Assembly: GCA_002751075.1 (NCBI GenBank)
Contig: NAOQ01000352.1
Coordinates: 41,716-54,891 of the forward strand
Source of the DNA: Ichthyophonus hoferi
Taxonomy: Eukaryota > Opisthokonta > Ichthyosporea > Ichthyophonida > Ichthyophonidae
Length of the DNA: 13,176 nucleotides
Direction: 5' to 3'
Every line of letters begins with the position of its first letter. Position 1 is the first letter of the stretch. Positions 1 to 7,618 of the stretch are shown in pieces. A model generated the notes under the pieces. It searched no databases. It was given only the letters and a program-made list of their open reading frames with translations, and was not told the origin of the DNA. The position numbers and the translations under genes are program-made.

Positions 1-371
1 ATATATAATTAAATGCAAAGTATTTTTGTGTGCGTTTACGAGAACTTTGTATTTGCCATCGATACCGCGTATGTGTGAGCGGGCTCTTCATTATTGAGTT
101 TTATATATATATACTTCGTTTTATTGCCAGTGCCAACTTTCTAGTTAACGCCAATCTTAAATACTATTATGTCCCTATATGATGAGTCAGCTCATTTTCT
201 TGTTGATGTAAGTGTTCATATACTGCTTACTATGGCAAGAATTGATCTAATTATTATCTGGGCTTCAGTCAAGCCTTTCTATTCATCTATGGCTAACGAT
301 CTTGTAACAATATATATATTATTATTACAACATAAAATGATATGTATGTTCTGATTTAACCTAGGCCCACG
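1..371. other. Gene-free left end with one dispersed repeat copy
   Basis: No gene is supported here. A plus-strand open frame at 169-354 (61 codons) has no recognisable domain and its composition is what AT-rich noncoding DNA gives by chance. The stretch begins with one copy of a dispersed repeat (17-83). A further short match follows: the sequence near 285-309 resembles 1068-1092, which lies just after another copy of the repeat. The repeat may therefore be longer than its best-conserved core. Confidence 0.5.
17..83. repeat. Dispersed repeat R1, copy 1
   Basis: The core reads ATTTTTGTGTGCGTTTACG, followed by AGAAC and a GTATGTGTGAGCGGG end. The copies at 881-945 and 959-1019 share the ACGAGAAC core and the GTGTGAGYGG end in the same orientation. 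The family is unknown. The sequence is not a simple microsatellite. Confidence 0.6.
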
Positions 372-850
372 CTAGGTAGTTGTGTAAGTGTCACTACAAA
401 TAATGCGATGGAGTTTATTAGATATAAAGGGTGTGTTAATTATATCAATACTACAGCAATCTGTGGCAGTTTTCCCACAGGTTTCGGGATCTCCAATTGT
501 ATTGTTGATAGTAGTTATCGTTAGTTGGTCAGTGTGAGTGATAGCTGTTTGATCGGATCCGTCTTCGATGCTCGGTTGTTGTTCTAGAGGTTCTATTAAA
601 GGCCCATAACCCAATTCTCTAGGTAACTGATTGTAATAATTATCTTTCTGTTCTAACTCAGAAGGAACGAATGCTTTAAAATGCTTTGGTGCGAATGTTG
701 TTATTGCACAAGAGATCGATCATTTAGCGGAGCTATGTTATCATGTAAATAAATGCTCTTGTCACTATTTAATGTTAGTACGCAGTTTTCTGACTTCTGA
801 GCAAGTGAGCGGTTCGCAGACAGTGTATCGTTAACGAGGCCAGTGGTAAA
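372..850 (-). other. Two unidentified protein-like open stretches
   Basis: Reading the minus strand, 850-701 is open for 49 residues and 719-372 is open for 115 residues, in different frames that overlap slightly. Both have a mixed, protein-like composition, unlike the I/Y/N-rich translations elsewhere in the window. Examples are QKSENCVLTLNSDKS in the first, and FKAFVPSELEQKDNYYNQLP and GYGPLIEPLEQQPSIEDGS in the second. The second ends at a stop near 372 after a Thr/Ile-rich tail. I recognise no family, see no clear Met start and see no convincing splice pair joining them. They could be terminal exons of an unrecognised gene, a decayed fragment, or chance. They lie between same-orientation copies of repeat R1. 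Confidence 0.22.
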
Positions 851-880
851 TTATACATTACAATAACGATGCGTATAGAA

Positions 881-945
881 TCCAAAATATTCTTATGTAC
901 AAATACGAGAACGTCGCAATTGTCGTAACCGTGTAGTGTGAGCGG
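881..945. repeat. Dispersed repeat R1, copy 2
   Basis: This is the most diverged of three same-orientation copies. It shares AATACGAGAACGTCG and GTGTGAGCGGA with copies 1 and 3, and lies only about 15 bases before copy 3. Confidence 0.5.
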
Positions 946-958
946 AACAGATGGAACT

Positions 959-1019
959 CAAAGATTTTTGTGTGTACGGACACGAGAACGTCGTATTTTC
1001 CGCATATGTGTGAGTGGAG
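959..1019. repeat. Dispersed repeat R1, copy 3
   Basis: It shares GATTTTTGTGTGTACGGAC, the ACGAGAACGTCGTATTT core and ATGTGTGAGTGG with copy 1. The similarity seems to continue loosely to about 1095 (TTAGCGATCTTGTAGCA, compared with CTAACGATCTTGTAACA near 293). Confidence 0.6.
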
Positions 1020-1357
1020 CCTCCTATATTGTTCAGTTTTGTTTTGTTTTTATACCCTACTTATTCACCAGTGGTTAGCGATCTTGTAGCAAATACTGTA
1101 AGATAATATGAATCGATTAGTTTCTTTAAGTAAACGTCTAATTAAAATGATAATTTACTCAACTAGGTCTAAGAATTGACTAACTTTATTTCGGTCAGAA
1201 ATTGCTTATAAGCCCTTGCCCCATAAGAGAGGCTTTCCATCCGCATTCTTCTGTTTGGTTATGAATTACTTACCATCAGTTCATTGATTCATACTGATTG
1301 ATTATAGTATTAATTTAATCAAAAACGGTTCTTAGGTGTATATTCAGCCACTTAAAT

Positions 1358-1462
1358 GTGATGATAACGTCGAGATTAATTCATTGGTCAAGATCATAGT
1401 TAATTAAATATGATTTGATCAACGACTAATATATGATTCCTGTATCCAATCATACGCGTCAT
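1358..1462. repeat. Dispersed repeat R2, copy 1
   Basis: It shares GAGATTAATTCATTGG, then a CAAGRTCATA block, then TTGATCAACG and ATCCAATCA, with the copy at 1889-1980. It carries an insertion of about 17 bases (around GTTAATTAAATATGAT) that copy 2 lacks. The family is unknown; it may be a small nonautonomous transposon fragment. Confidence 0.65.
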
Positions 1463-1888
1463 TCTAAATATAAAGTATATGAAGTAGAGTCTATGAAACA
1501 CAACTAGGGGATATAGTGCTAAGATGCAAATAATTAGATGGAGGATCTTAAAGATGGTGGTAATTATTTTGTATCAATAGTAAAGTTACTATGGATTTAT
1601 TGGTTTGTCTAAGCGAACATCTAATGTATTTAGCAATTAAATCGATCAGTTTGTAAGGAATTAAATGGCAGCTTTATTTTTCTAATTTGGTTCGTACATA
1701 TAGATTTATAAAATGGGCATAGCCATTTCATTGATTAACCATATTTATTGGTACCCAATTCAGCTATTTGCACCTCATTTATTGTGTCAATAGCAAATAA
1801 TAGTCGCTATATAATATCCCATATATAGCCACTGGTTCACTTATATGATTCATTGAACAAATGGAAGGTCTGAATCCGACCTCTTGTA

Positions 1889-1980
1889 ATTGAGATGATA
1901 ATGGCGAGATTAATTCATTGGCCAAGGTCATACTTGATCAACGGCTTATCTATGATCTTTACATCCAATCAAATACTATG
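1889..1980. repeat. Dispersed repeat R2, copy 2
   Basis: A direct repeat of 1358-1462, in the same order and orientation but without the internal insertion of about 17 bases. The near-identical block GCGAGATTAATTCATTGG is too long and too complex to be a chance AT-rich match. Confidence 0.65.
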
Positions 1981-2070
1981 CATCATATAATCATAGTATG
2001 ATATACTGCATATAATAATACTACACCATCACAACATATTACCATATTATCATACATAAATATATCGCTA
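1974..2070. repeat. Degenerate 5-base-phased tract
   Basis: The sequence can be cut into drifting pentamers such as ATCAT, AGTAT, GATAT, ACTGC, ATATA and ACCAT. It lies just 3' of the membrin stop codon and has the same character as the tracts inside the introns of that gene and of the chitin synthase. Confidence 0.5.
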
Positions 2071-2161
2071 GACTGACCTATCTGTAACTTATCTTACCAA
2101 CCCTAACTAGGTATCATACTCCCCCTGCCACATGTATTCTTTCATTGTACACTAATCCTAT

Positions 2162-5100
2162 TCATCGTAGATAACTAACAGTAAGATACATAATTAACAA
2201 TGTAATCAGCATTCCTCCATATAGTATCAACTTATCCTGCTTCTTCCTACTTTCTATCATCTTCATGATCGTAGTAGACATGCCTAGAGTGTTGGCAACA
2301 TCAAGGATTCTTCTTTGAATACCCTAAGTAAAGAGTTTGTGTTAGGTTTTTGCTAGGATAGAAATGTAAATATGTATAGGTATAGGTATACGGGTGGGTG
2401 TATAAGTATACGTAGATGTAAATATAAATGTATGTATTAGGTTTGTGTTAGGACATAGGTGGAAGTATGTGTATATAGGTATATGTATAGGGAAAAGTAA
2501 ATGTAGACGTGTATGTGCAAATATATGTCCTGGTTCTCATGAAGCATTTTCCAAAAAAAAAACTCGGAACACCCTCTCAATTGTTCATGTTGCGTGCGTG
2601 CTCACACATATATAGTTATATATACTACATTAAGCTATAATGCAATACATCAATAAAAGTCATAATAAAGCAAAAACAATAGTATACGATACTGTATTAA
2701 CGCATACTAGCACACTTATAACATAGAACAGAACATATACATACATACACACACATATATAGGTACATATATATACCAAGGTAAACAACACTACGACATA
2801 ACACACCTTTAAGCCATCCCTTTGTGTAGTAAGGTTAGAGAAAATACTAGCACCATGTTCTAACAAGTCATCTAGCCCTCGACTGGCTTGTTGTAGTTTG
2901 CTGTGTTCTTGTATAGTTTGTTCCATGAGGATACTAGTCTCGGAGTTCTGTTCAACAATGTTGTGTTATTATATTATAGTTTATTCTCTTCATATATTAG
3001 AGTGTTACATTCCGATACTATAGTATATTGTGCTGTATAGTCGGATATTGTCTTAGTGCATATTATCTTGTATTTTAATGTTATATTATCTGCACCACAA
3101 GTTTATATTTATCATTTGTACTACAACTCTATCATAGCATACCATATCATAGTACAAATAATTATCTCATATCACATACAATATACAGATATACAAATGC
3201 GAAAAAAGATATACATCAATCATGCAGAGAAGGTCACAGTAGTCATAGCAACGGTGACCTACCGGTCGGAAGGTAGTGTTCATAAGTAGTTGTTCCCTCT
3301 CTTCAGACTCACGGATCTGTCAAATACATTACCATTATATTACCCGACCTGCCCTATATAGTTATTGTGGGTCCGGCTATCAGAGCCATCTTTACTACAC
3401 CAATCCCATGGCTTTATTAAATTAAAACGTTGCTATATCATTGGGTAGGACTCAGAAAGAATAAATATTAAAACCGGCCGAGTATGGCTTTATAACTAAT
3501 TTAAAGCATTTCAGGTATGATATAATATGAAATTATAGAATATAATAGGATAGGATAGGATATAACAAAACTAATACAACGTAATACATATACCAATTCT
3601 AGATTTACAATAGGATTTCATCGCCACTACAGTCTACCATCCGAGAAAGAAGTTGAATATACGGGTTAAAAAGTATACTGATATATAATTATGATTATGA
3701 TTTTTGTTTGTATAATTAGGATAGTATATAAAAGGGGGTAGAGAAGGAGACACCGTGAGAGGGAGATTGTGCAAATTAGAGACAGTAGGCGTAATATTGG
3801 ATATATGTAGATAAAAAGCCAATAACCATACAGCTACATGTTAATATGTATGAATATATTATCGTTATAATTACCTTTTGGGTTTGTTGCCTTAAGTGGT
3901 TGGTATGGGTTGATGCTAATAGACTTACGTCATGCGCTAATTGCGTCACTCGCCTGCAAGGTCAAAAATAGTATGCTTAGATATGACATTATGTTATGGA
4001 CCCAATATGGGCATACCTTAACTGTCATCATCCTAATTGAAGGCATTCATATATATTGTACTACTATTTATATTCTTAATATAGTGCTAATAGCTTCATA
4101 TCCTTCCTAGTATTCCCACCTTGTGATCATTGCATTGATTCATTCATATTTCTATTGCTGTCTTACATGACACTCATATCTATAATCAGTTTATCTCCCA
4201 TAATAGAACAGCAATACAAACAGGCAGGAGTTGTTAATTAAAGGCTAATTAGTCCAAGGTCATATGCTAATTAAATAATTGTATGTGAGCCAATCGCATT
4301 GTAAATCGAATAGTAGTTAAAATCAAACGGGGTTTAGCTGAAGGCTACTATAATTTAAATGGAAGCTAGCCGTAATTTTATTGGTTACCAGTTGAACCAT
4401 ATATAAAGCGGGTACGGCATATATATATAGCTATATAAAGAAATAACTATATTAACATTAACACTATTGTGACTCTACACGAGTCACAAGCCAATATGAT
4501 ATGCAATGATTGACGACTATTAAATCCTGACTGCCAAGTTCCTATCTAATCTCTTACACGGAATGTTTTTGCCGACATTGAGCAGGTTCTTTCTGGACCA
4601 ATAGTTGCAGTCGACTAACTGATTTTTGCAAATGATCCAATCGTTGACGAGTATCCTCTGTTAGGTTACATAAGGTTTGAGTATAGAGAGGATACGATAT
4701 AGTATGGTAGGGTAAGATATGATAGGATAGAATGTAATAACATAAAATAGAATAAAATATGATGCATTCAAATATATATGCATAGGTTAAGGTATAAATA
4801 CACAATACGATTAAAGTAAAGAAAGTAGGGGCCATGAGGTTATAGTCACTAGACTAGAACAGGAGACGAATCATGTTGGGTGCTAGTATATAACTATAAT
4901 ACAATTATATGATGTTATTCTGTAATATAATTTTGTAATATAATTCTGTAATATAATTCTAGAATATTGTTTTGTAATATGACCATAATAACTCTATAAT
5001 ATAATGCTATAATATAATTTTACATATATATATAATTCTATATTATGTTTGGAAAAGAGAATCCATTACTATGTCAGAGACTAGAACGCACTAAAGATGC

Positions 5101-5945
5101 TTAAGACCAAACTCCAGTATATAATTCTTAAATGTAATAAAATATTGAGCACATAATTTTAAATTGTAAAAATGGGTTGTACTTTGTGATATGATATCCG
5201 GTGTGACATTATCTAGAGAGCATAAAGTATGAAAAACACTAGAATAAAATGCATACCTAGATGGAATATAAGCACGCCAGGCACCCAGAGCTCAATATAT
5301 ATATGATGGTTGCAGGCAATTAAAGGGAAGAGAAAGAAAGTATAGGAAACAAGATAAAGAAAAACAAAACAAAATTAGCGTATAAGAAAGGAAGGTCGGA
5401 GTGATAGATATAATAAAAGCTACATAGCGCGAGAAATAAAACAACAGTCAAATAATGTGAGTAAGGTTCAAGATTGATATGTTTAGAAAGAGAATACAAA
5501 TGAAAATACAGGTTAAATAAATAATACAAAGTTGTCACGTTGAAGGAAGCAAGTAGAATATAAACTCTAAAGAGAGTATGACAGTAATCATGTAACCCAC
5601 TTTTTTTTTGTTTTCTTACTCTCATTTATGCAGGTGCACGTAAAATACGCTTGTGTGTAGGGTATATTTTTATATATGTATGTTATATTACCTATACATT
5701 CTTTCATATTACCATTACATTCTTCGTCCTCGTATTATCTTGTTTTTAATGTCATCAAATTAATAAATATCTAACTTTCCTCTTCCTTCCCCCCTTAACC
5801 CTCCCTCATACACCCAACACAGCACACCTTCCATGACAGGTGTTAGTATCTCGTACTCATAGTTAAGACGGTCCAGTCGGTTGTGCAGTTGTAGCATAGC
5901 TCTATGTGCTTGCCCAAAGTTCTCTTCAAATGTTTCGCCGCTCAT
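2162..5945 (-). CDS. GOSR2: Membrin / GOSR2 (Bos1) Qb-SNARE, six exons
   Basis: A Golgi SNARE that pairs in its family with syntaxin-5/Sed5, Bet1 and Sec22 to fuse ER-derived vesicles with the cis-Golgi. Exons in sense order are 5945-5828, 4657-4558, 3953-3875, 3316-3263, 2947-2807 and 2323-2162. All introns are GT-AG. The phases join exactly to 654 bases, 217 residues and a TGA stop (human membrin has 212). The N-terminal helices include SRLQLLVQKEP (compare SRLERLEILSSKEP in human) and RVTQLAHDVSLL. The SNARE motif spans about 118-190, with RGLDDLLEHG and LTTQRDGLKG; Q159 is the expected ionic-layer glutamine. It continues into ILDVANTLGMS. Residues 196-216 form a C-terminal membrane anchor, leaving one lumenal Arg. 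The start is chosen because CACCATG is a good initiation context and an in-frame TAA lies just upstream. Identity comes from alignment by memory. Confidence 0.93.
2324..2806 (-). repeat. Membrin intron 5 with GTATAG-like low-complexity repeat
   Basis: This intron has a GTGTGT donor and a TTACTTAG acceptor. Its 3' half (about 2366-2520) is a degenerate GTATAG/GTATGT-rich tract with two spaced occurrences of TTAGGTTT plus nearby TAGGA. The rest is AT-rich with a short A10-like run near 2552. No coding content is evident. Confidence 0.55.
2965..3200. repeat. 5-base-phased tract in membrin intron 4
   Basis: Intron 4 (2948-3262) is filled with drifting pentamers: GATAC, TATAG, TATAT, TGTAT and GATAT in one part, then ATCAT, AGCAT, ACCAT and ATCAT. 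Read in frame, these give pseudo-protein runs rich in Tyr, His and Ile, which should not be taken for a gene. Confidence 0.55.
3515..3600. repeat. 5-base-phased tract in membrin intron 3
   Basis: Within intron 3 (3317-3874), the core TAGGATAGGATAGGATATAA is a fairly clean pentamer array (TAGGA, TAGGA, TAGGA) flanked by drifted copies such as TATGA, TATAA and GTAAT. Confidence 0.6.
4236..4310. repeat. Dispersed repeat R2, diverged copy 3 in membrin intron 2
   Basis: GTCCAAGGTCATATGCTAAT, then TAAATAATTG and AGCCAATCGCAT, follow the order of blocks seen in R2 copies 1 and 2 (CAAGRTCATA, TTAATTAAATATGATT, ATCCAATCA). It is clearly more diverged, and its edges are uncertain. It lies in intron 2 (3954-4557), which otherwise shows only AT-rich sequence. 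Confidence 0.35.
4682..4800. repeat. 5-base-phased tract in membrin intron 1
   Basis: The tract lies directly upstream (in the gene sense) of exon 2. It runs GATAC, GATAT, AGTAT, GGTAG, GGTAA, GATAT, GATAG, GATAG and then drifts to AATAG. On the coding strand it is pyrimidine-rich (TATCC, TATCA, TACCC, TACCA), so it could partly serve as a polypyrimidine region for the nearby acceptor. Confidence 0.6.
4921..5020. repeat. 13-base tandem repeat, about eight copies
   Basis: The unit is TGTAATATAATTC. Successive units start at 4921, 4934, 4947, 4960, 4973, 4986 (a 9-base short unit), 4995 and 5008. The first three are near-identical and the later ones drift (TATAATATAATGC). The array lies inside membrin intron 1 (4658-5827). 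The rest of that intron is AT-rich. A minus-strand open frame at 5320-5625 within it is low-complexity and not considered a gene. Confidence 0.8.
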
Positions 5946-6841
5946 GGTGAATTAATTACTATATTTAACAGAGAATGGGAATGGGGTACAAGGGGAATAA
6001 GTTGCTTAACTACAACTATATTCTTGGTTTTGCAATTAAATATCTGTTATGTTTGTTTTTTATTTTTGAGGCAACAATAATTACTATATCTGATAATATA
6101 TATATATATATTACATAGCAATAGTAAATTATATAGGATAATGAAGTATTGCGGAAGTATGGTTTAAAGTTTTAATATCACACAGTAAGAAGGGCTCATA
6201 AGGAGATTTTATAATTTTATGCAAGTGTTAAATTTTATTCTTATCATAGCAACCCCTTGTTAAAACATTCCCAATATTATTGGCTCAAAAGTTAATTGCA
6301 GAAGTCATGAAATAACCCATACAACTAAAAGGCAATCTAATTAAAGTATTTCTAGCTATTAATACCAGAAAAAAATTAAGAACTAACAAAATACACTAGA
6401 AAAAATATTTATGACAGGAGCATATTAGACATATATAAAAAATAACAGGGGTTGTGTGCTAATAATATTGATACTTAATCTAATTTTTTTAAATGTACAA
6501 ATCTAGTATAGCAACCAATTCCGTTAAAGTTACTACCTGTAATTGGCTTACAGGTTTATTGTAGTAATTGAAAGAATGCGATTAACGTGCAATCTAATGC
6601 GATTAAAAGATAAATCTTATGATTAGTGCCGATGGCCGTAAGCTATTTGCTTTTCATTAGCAAATATTTTCCCTGGGAGGAGTGAGATAGTACTTGACTC
6701 CAAATTACTGGAAAATGCGTAATAATGCATAACAATGATTCCTTAATTAATTAATTATTTATATTAGAATCTTAAATAGGTTCTTTTTATTTATTATCTG
6801 CAATTAAGTATTACATAACATGTATGATAAAAGAGAAATGT
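5946..6841. other. Gene-free intergenic DNA upstream of membrin
   Basis: I see no coding region on either strand. The first 100 bases would hold the membrin promoter, but no clear TATA box or initiator stands out against the AT-rich background. It also contains an (AT)n run at about 6094-6111 and a small inverted repeat near 6645 (GCTATTTGC with GCAAATA), like the one near 1772. Confidence 0.5.
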
Positions 6842-6964
6842 GTACAGTTTGATCCAAATTTAGTCCCACTGCATCTTATACGTTTATAATAGTTTTCATT
6901 AACCACTGTGTGATTGAGACGGAGCTTCTAGCTTTGTTTACACTAGTCCGTCATTGCCAGGGCG
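6842..6964. repeat. Direct repeat R3, copy 1
   Basis: The copy shares ordered blocks with 7361-7500: TACAGTTTGATCC with TACAGTTTAATCC, then ACTGCA, GAGCTTCTAGCTTTGTTTAC with GGGCTTCTAGCTTTGCTTAC, and CGTCATTGCCAGGG with CGTCATTGTCAGGG. Spacing within the copies differs by small insertions. The family is unknown. Confidence 0.65.
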
Positions 6965-7019
6965 ACAGCTTAAAATAAATATATGGTATGCTTATTTTTT
7001 TTTTTTACCGTTTTAACAG

Positions 7020-7257
7020 TAAGCACCAGAGATGCGGCGGGCTATTTATTCAAGTATTTCATGGTATAATTACCAGACCATATTGGCGTTCATTATCCTT
7101 TACACCAGTAAACATACATATATACATATATATACAAACATATATACATATGTTTCTGGTTTTTTTCTCTTTCTTAATGCTTTCCTTTATCTCCATATGT
7201 TACAATCTCTATGCTGACCTTGTGGCAGACATTCAGACGGCTATTGAATATATTTAA
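7020..7257 (+). other. Weak candidate small spliced gene or 3' exons
   Basis: A T-rich tract ending in TTTTAACAG (to about 7019) looks like a splice acceptor. An ATG at 7032 opens a frame reading MRRAIYSSISWYNYQTILAF and ending near 7108 at CACCA, with a possible donor GTAAACAT. The first AG after that donor that has a good pyrimidine tract is at about 7228 (CTTGTGGCAG). Joining there would end the protein soon after with NIQTAIEYI and TAA. I recognise no family. Everything rests on splice-like signals in AT-rich DNA lying between the two R3 copies, so chance is a real alternative. Confidence 0.15.
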
Positions 7258-7360
7258 TTTATCTATTAACTGTTGTTAATAAATATTAAGTATTATTTAT
7301 AAAACTTACGTAGTAATTATTCAAATTAAGATTTGTTTTTGTATACCATATTATATTAGA

Positions 7361-7500
7361 TATACAGTTTAATCCTAAATCAGTTTGACTGCACAACATG
7401 TGTTTCAAATCGCATAAATTAACTAAGGTGCGGCTGGGATGGGGCTTCTAGCTTTGCTTACACTATAGTTTACCACCTGACATGCGTCATTGTCAGGGTT
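7361..7500. repeat. Direct repeat R3, copy 2
   Basis: The second copy of the unit at 6842-6964, about 520 bases further on and in the same orientation. It carries a short insertion (around AGTTTACCACCTGACATG) between the CTTCTAGCTTTG and CGTCATTG blocks. Confidence 0.65.
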
Positions 7501-7589
7501 ATAATTCTTTGGGACAGCCATTCCATGCCAGGTCGGCAGACTAGGCAACAATGCCTCAAAATGCGTAAATTTATATCAACATCAACTAT

Positions 7590-7595
7590 TTTATT
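7590..7595 (-). promoter_or_regulatory. Polyadenylation signal candidate for the glycosyltransferase
   Basis: AATAAA on the minus strand, 23 bases past the TGA stop of the glycosyltransferase. Its position fits a short 3' untranslated region, but the hexamer is common by chance in AT-rich DNA. Confidence 0.45.
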
Positions 7596-7618
7596 TCTTT
7601 CGCAGGATCACGGTGGTT

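Larger units (their letters stand above)
1020..2161. other. Gene-free 3' flank of the membrin gene
   Basis: I find no supported coding region. The stretch holds two copies of dispersed repeat R2, a 5-base-phased tract just downstream of the membrin stop codon, and a short inverted repeat (GCTATTTGC near 1772, GCAAATA near 1793). A minus-strand AATAAA (plus TTTATT near 1795) is the nearest canonical polyadenylation hexamer to the membrin stop, but it is more than 350 bases away, so it is weak evidence for the transcript end. Confidence 0.5.

Noticed and set aside
169-354. Plus-strand frame of 61 codons near the left end
   Set aside because: Ile/Leu-rich chance frame in AT-rich DNA with no recognisable motif or context.
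2660-2926. Minus-strand frame with a SNARE-like start treated as its own gene
   Set aside because: Its first part is exon 5 of membrin. The rest (after LK) is intron 5 read through a GTGTGT donor. The true exon starts upstream, at 2947.
3910-4110. Plus-strand frame of 66 codons
   Set aside because: It overlaps membrin exon 3 on the opposite strand and has no protein-like features of its own.
4554-4835. Minus-strand frame of 93 codons as a separate gene
   Set aside because: Only the last third (4657-4558) is coding, as membrin exon 2. The Tyr/His/Ile run before it is a translated 5-base repeat.
5320-5625. Minus-strand open frame of 101 codons
   Set aside because: It lies wholly inside membrin intron 1, is a Leu/Tyr/Phe-rich low-complexity translation, and shows no domain.
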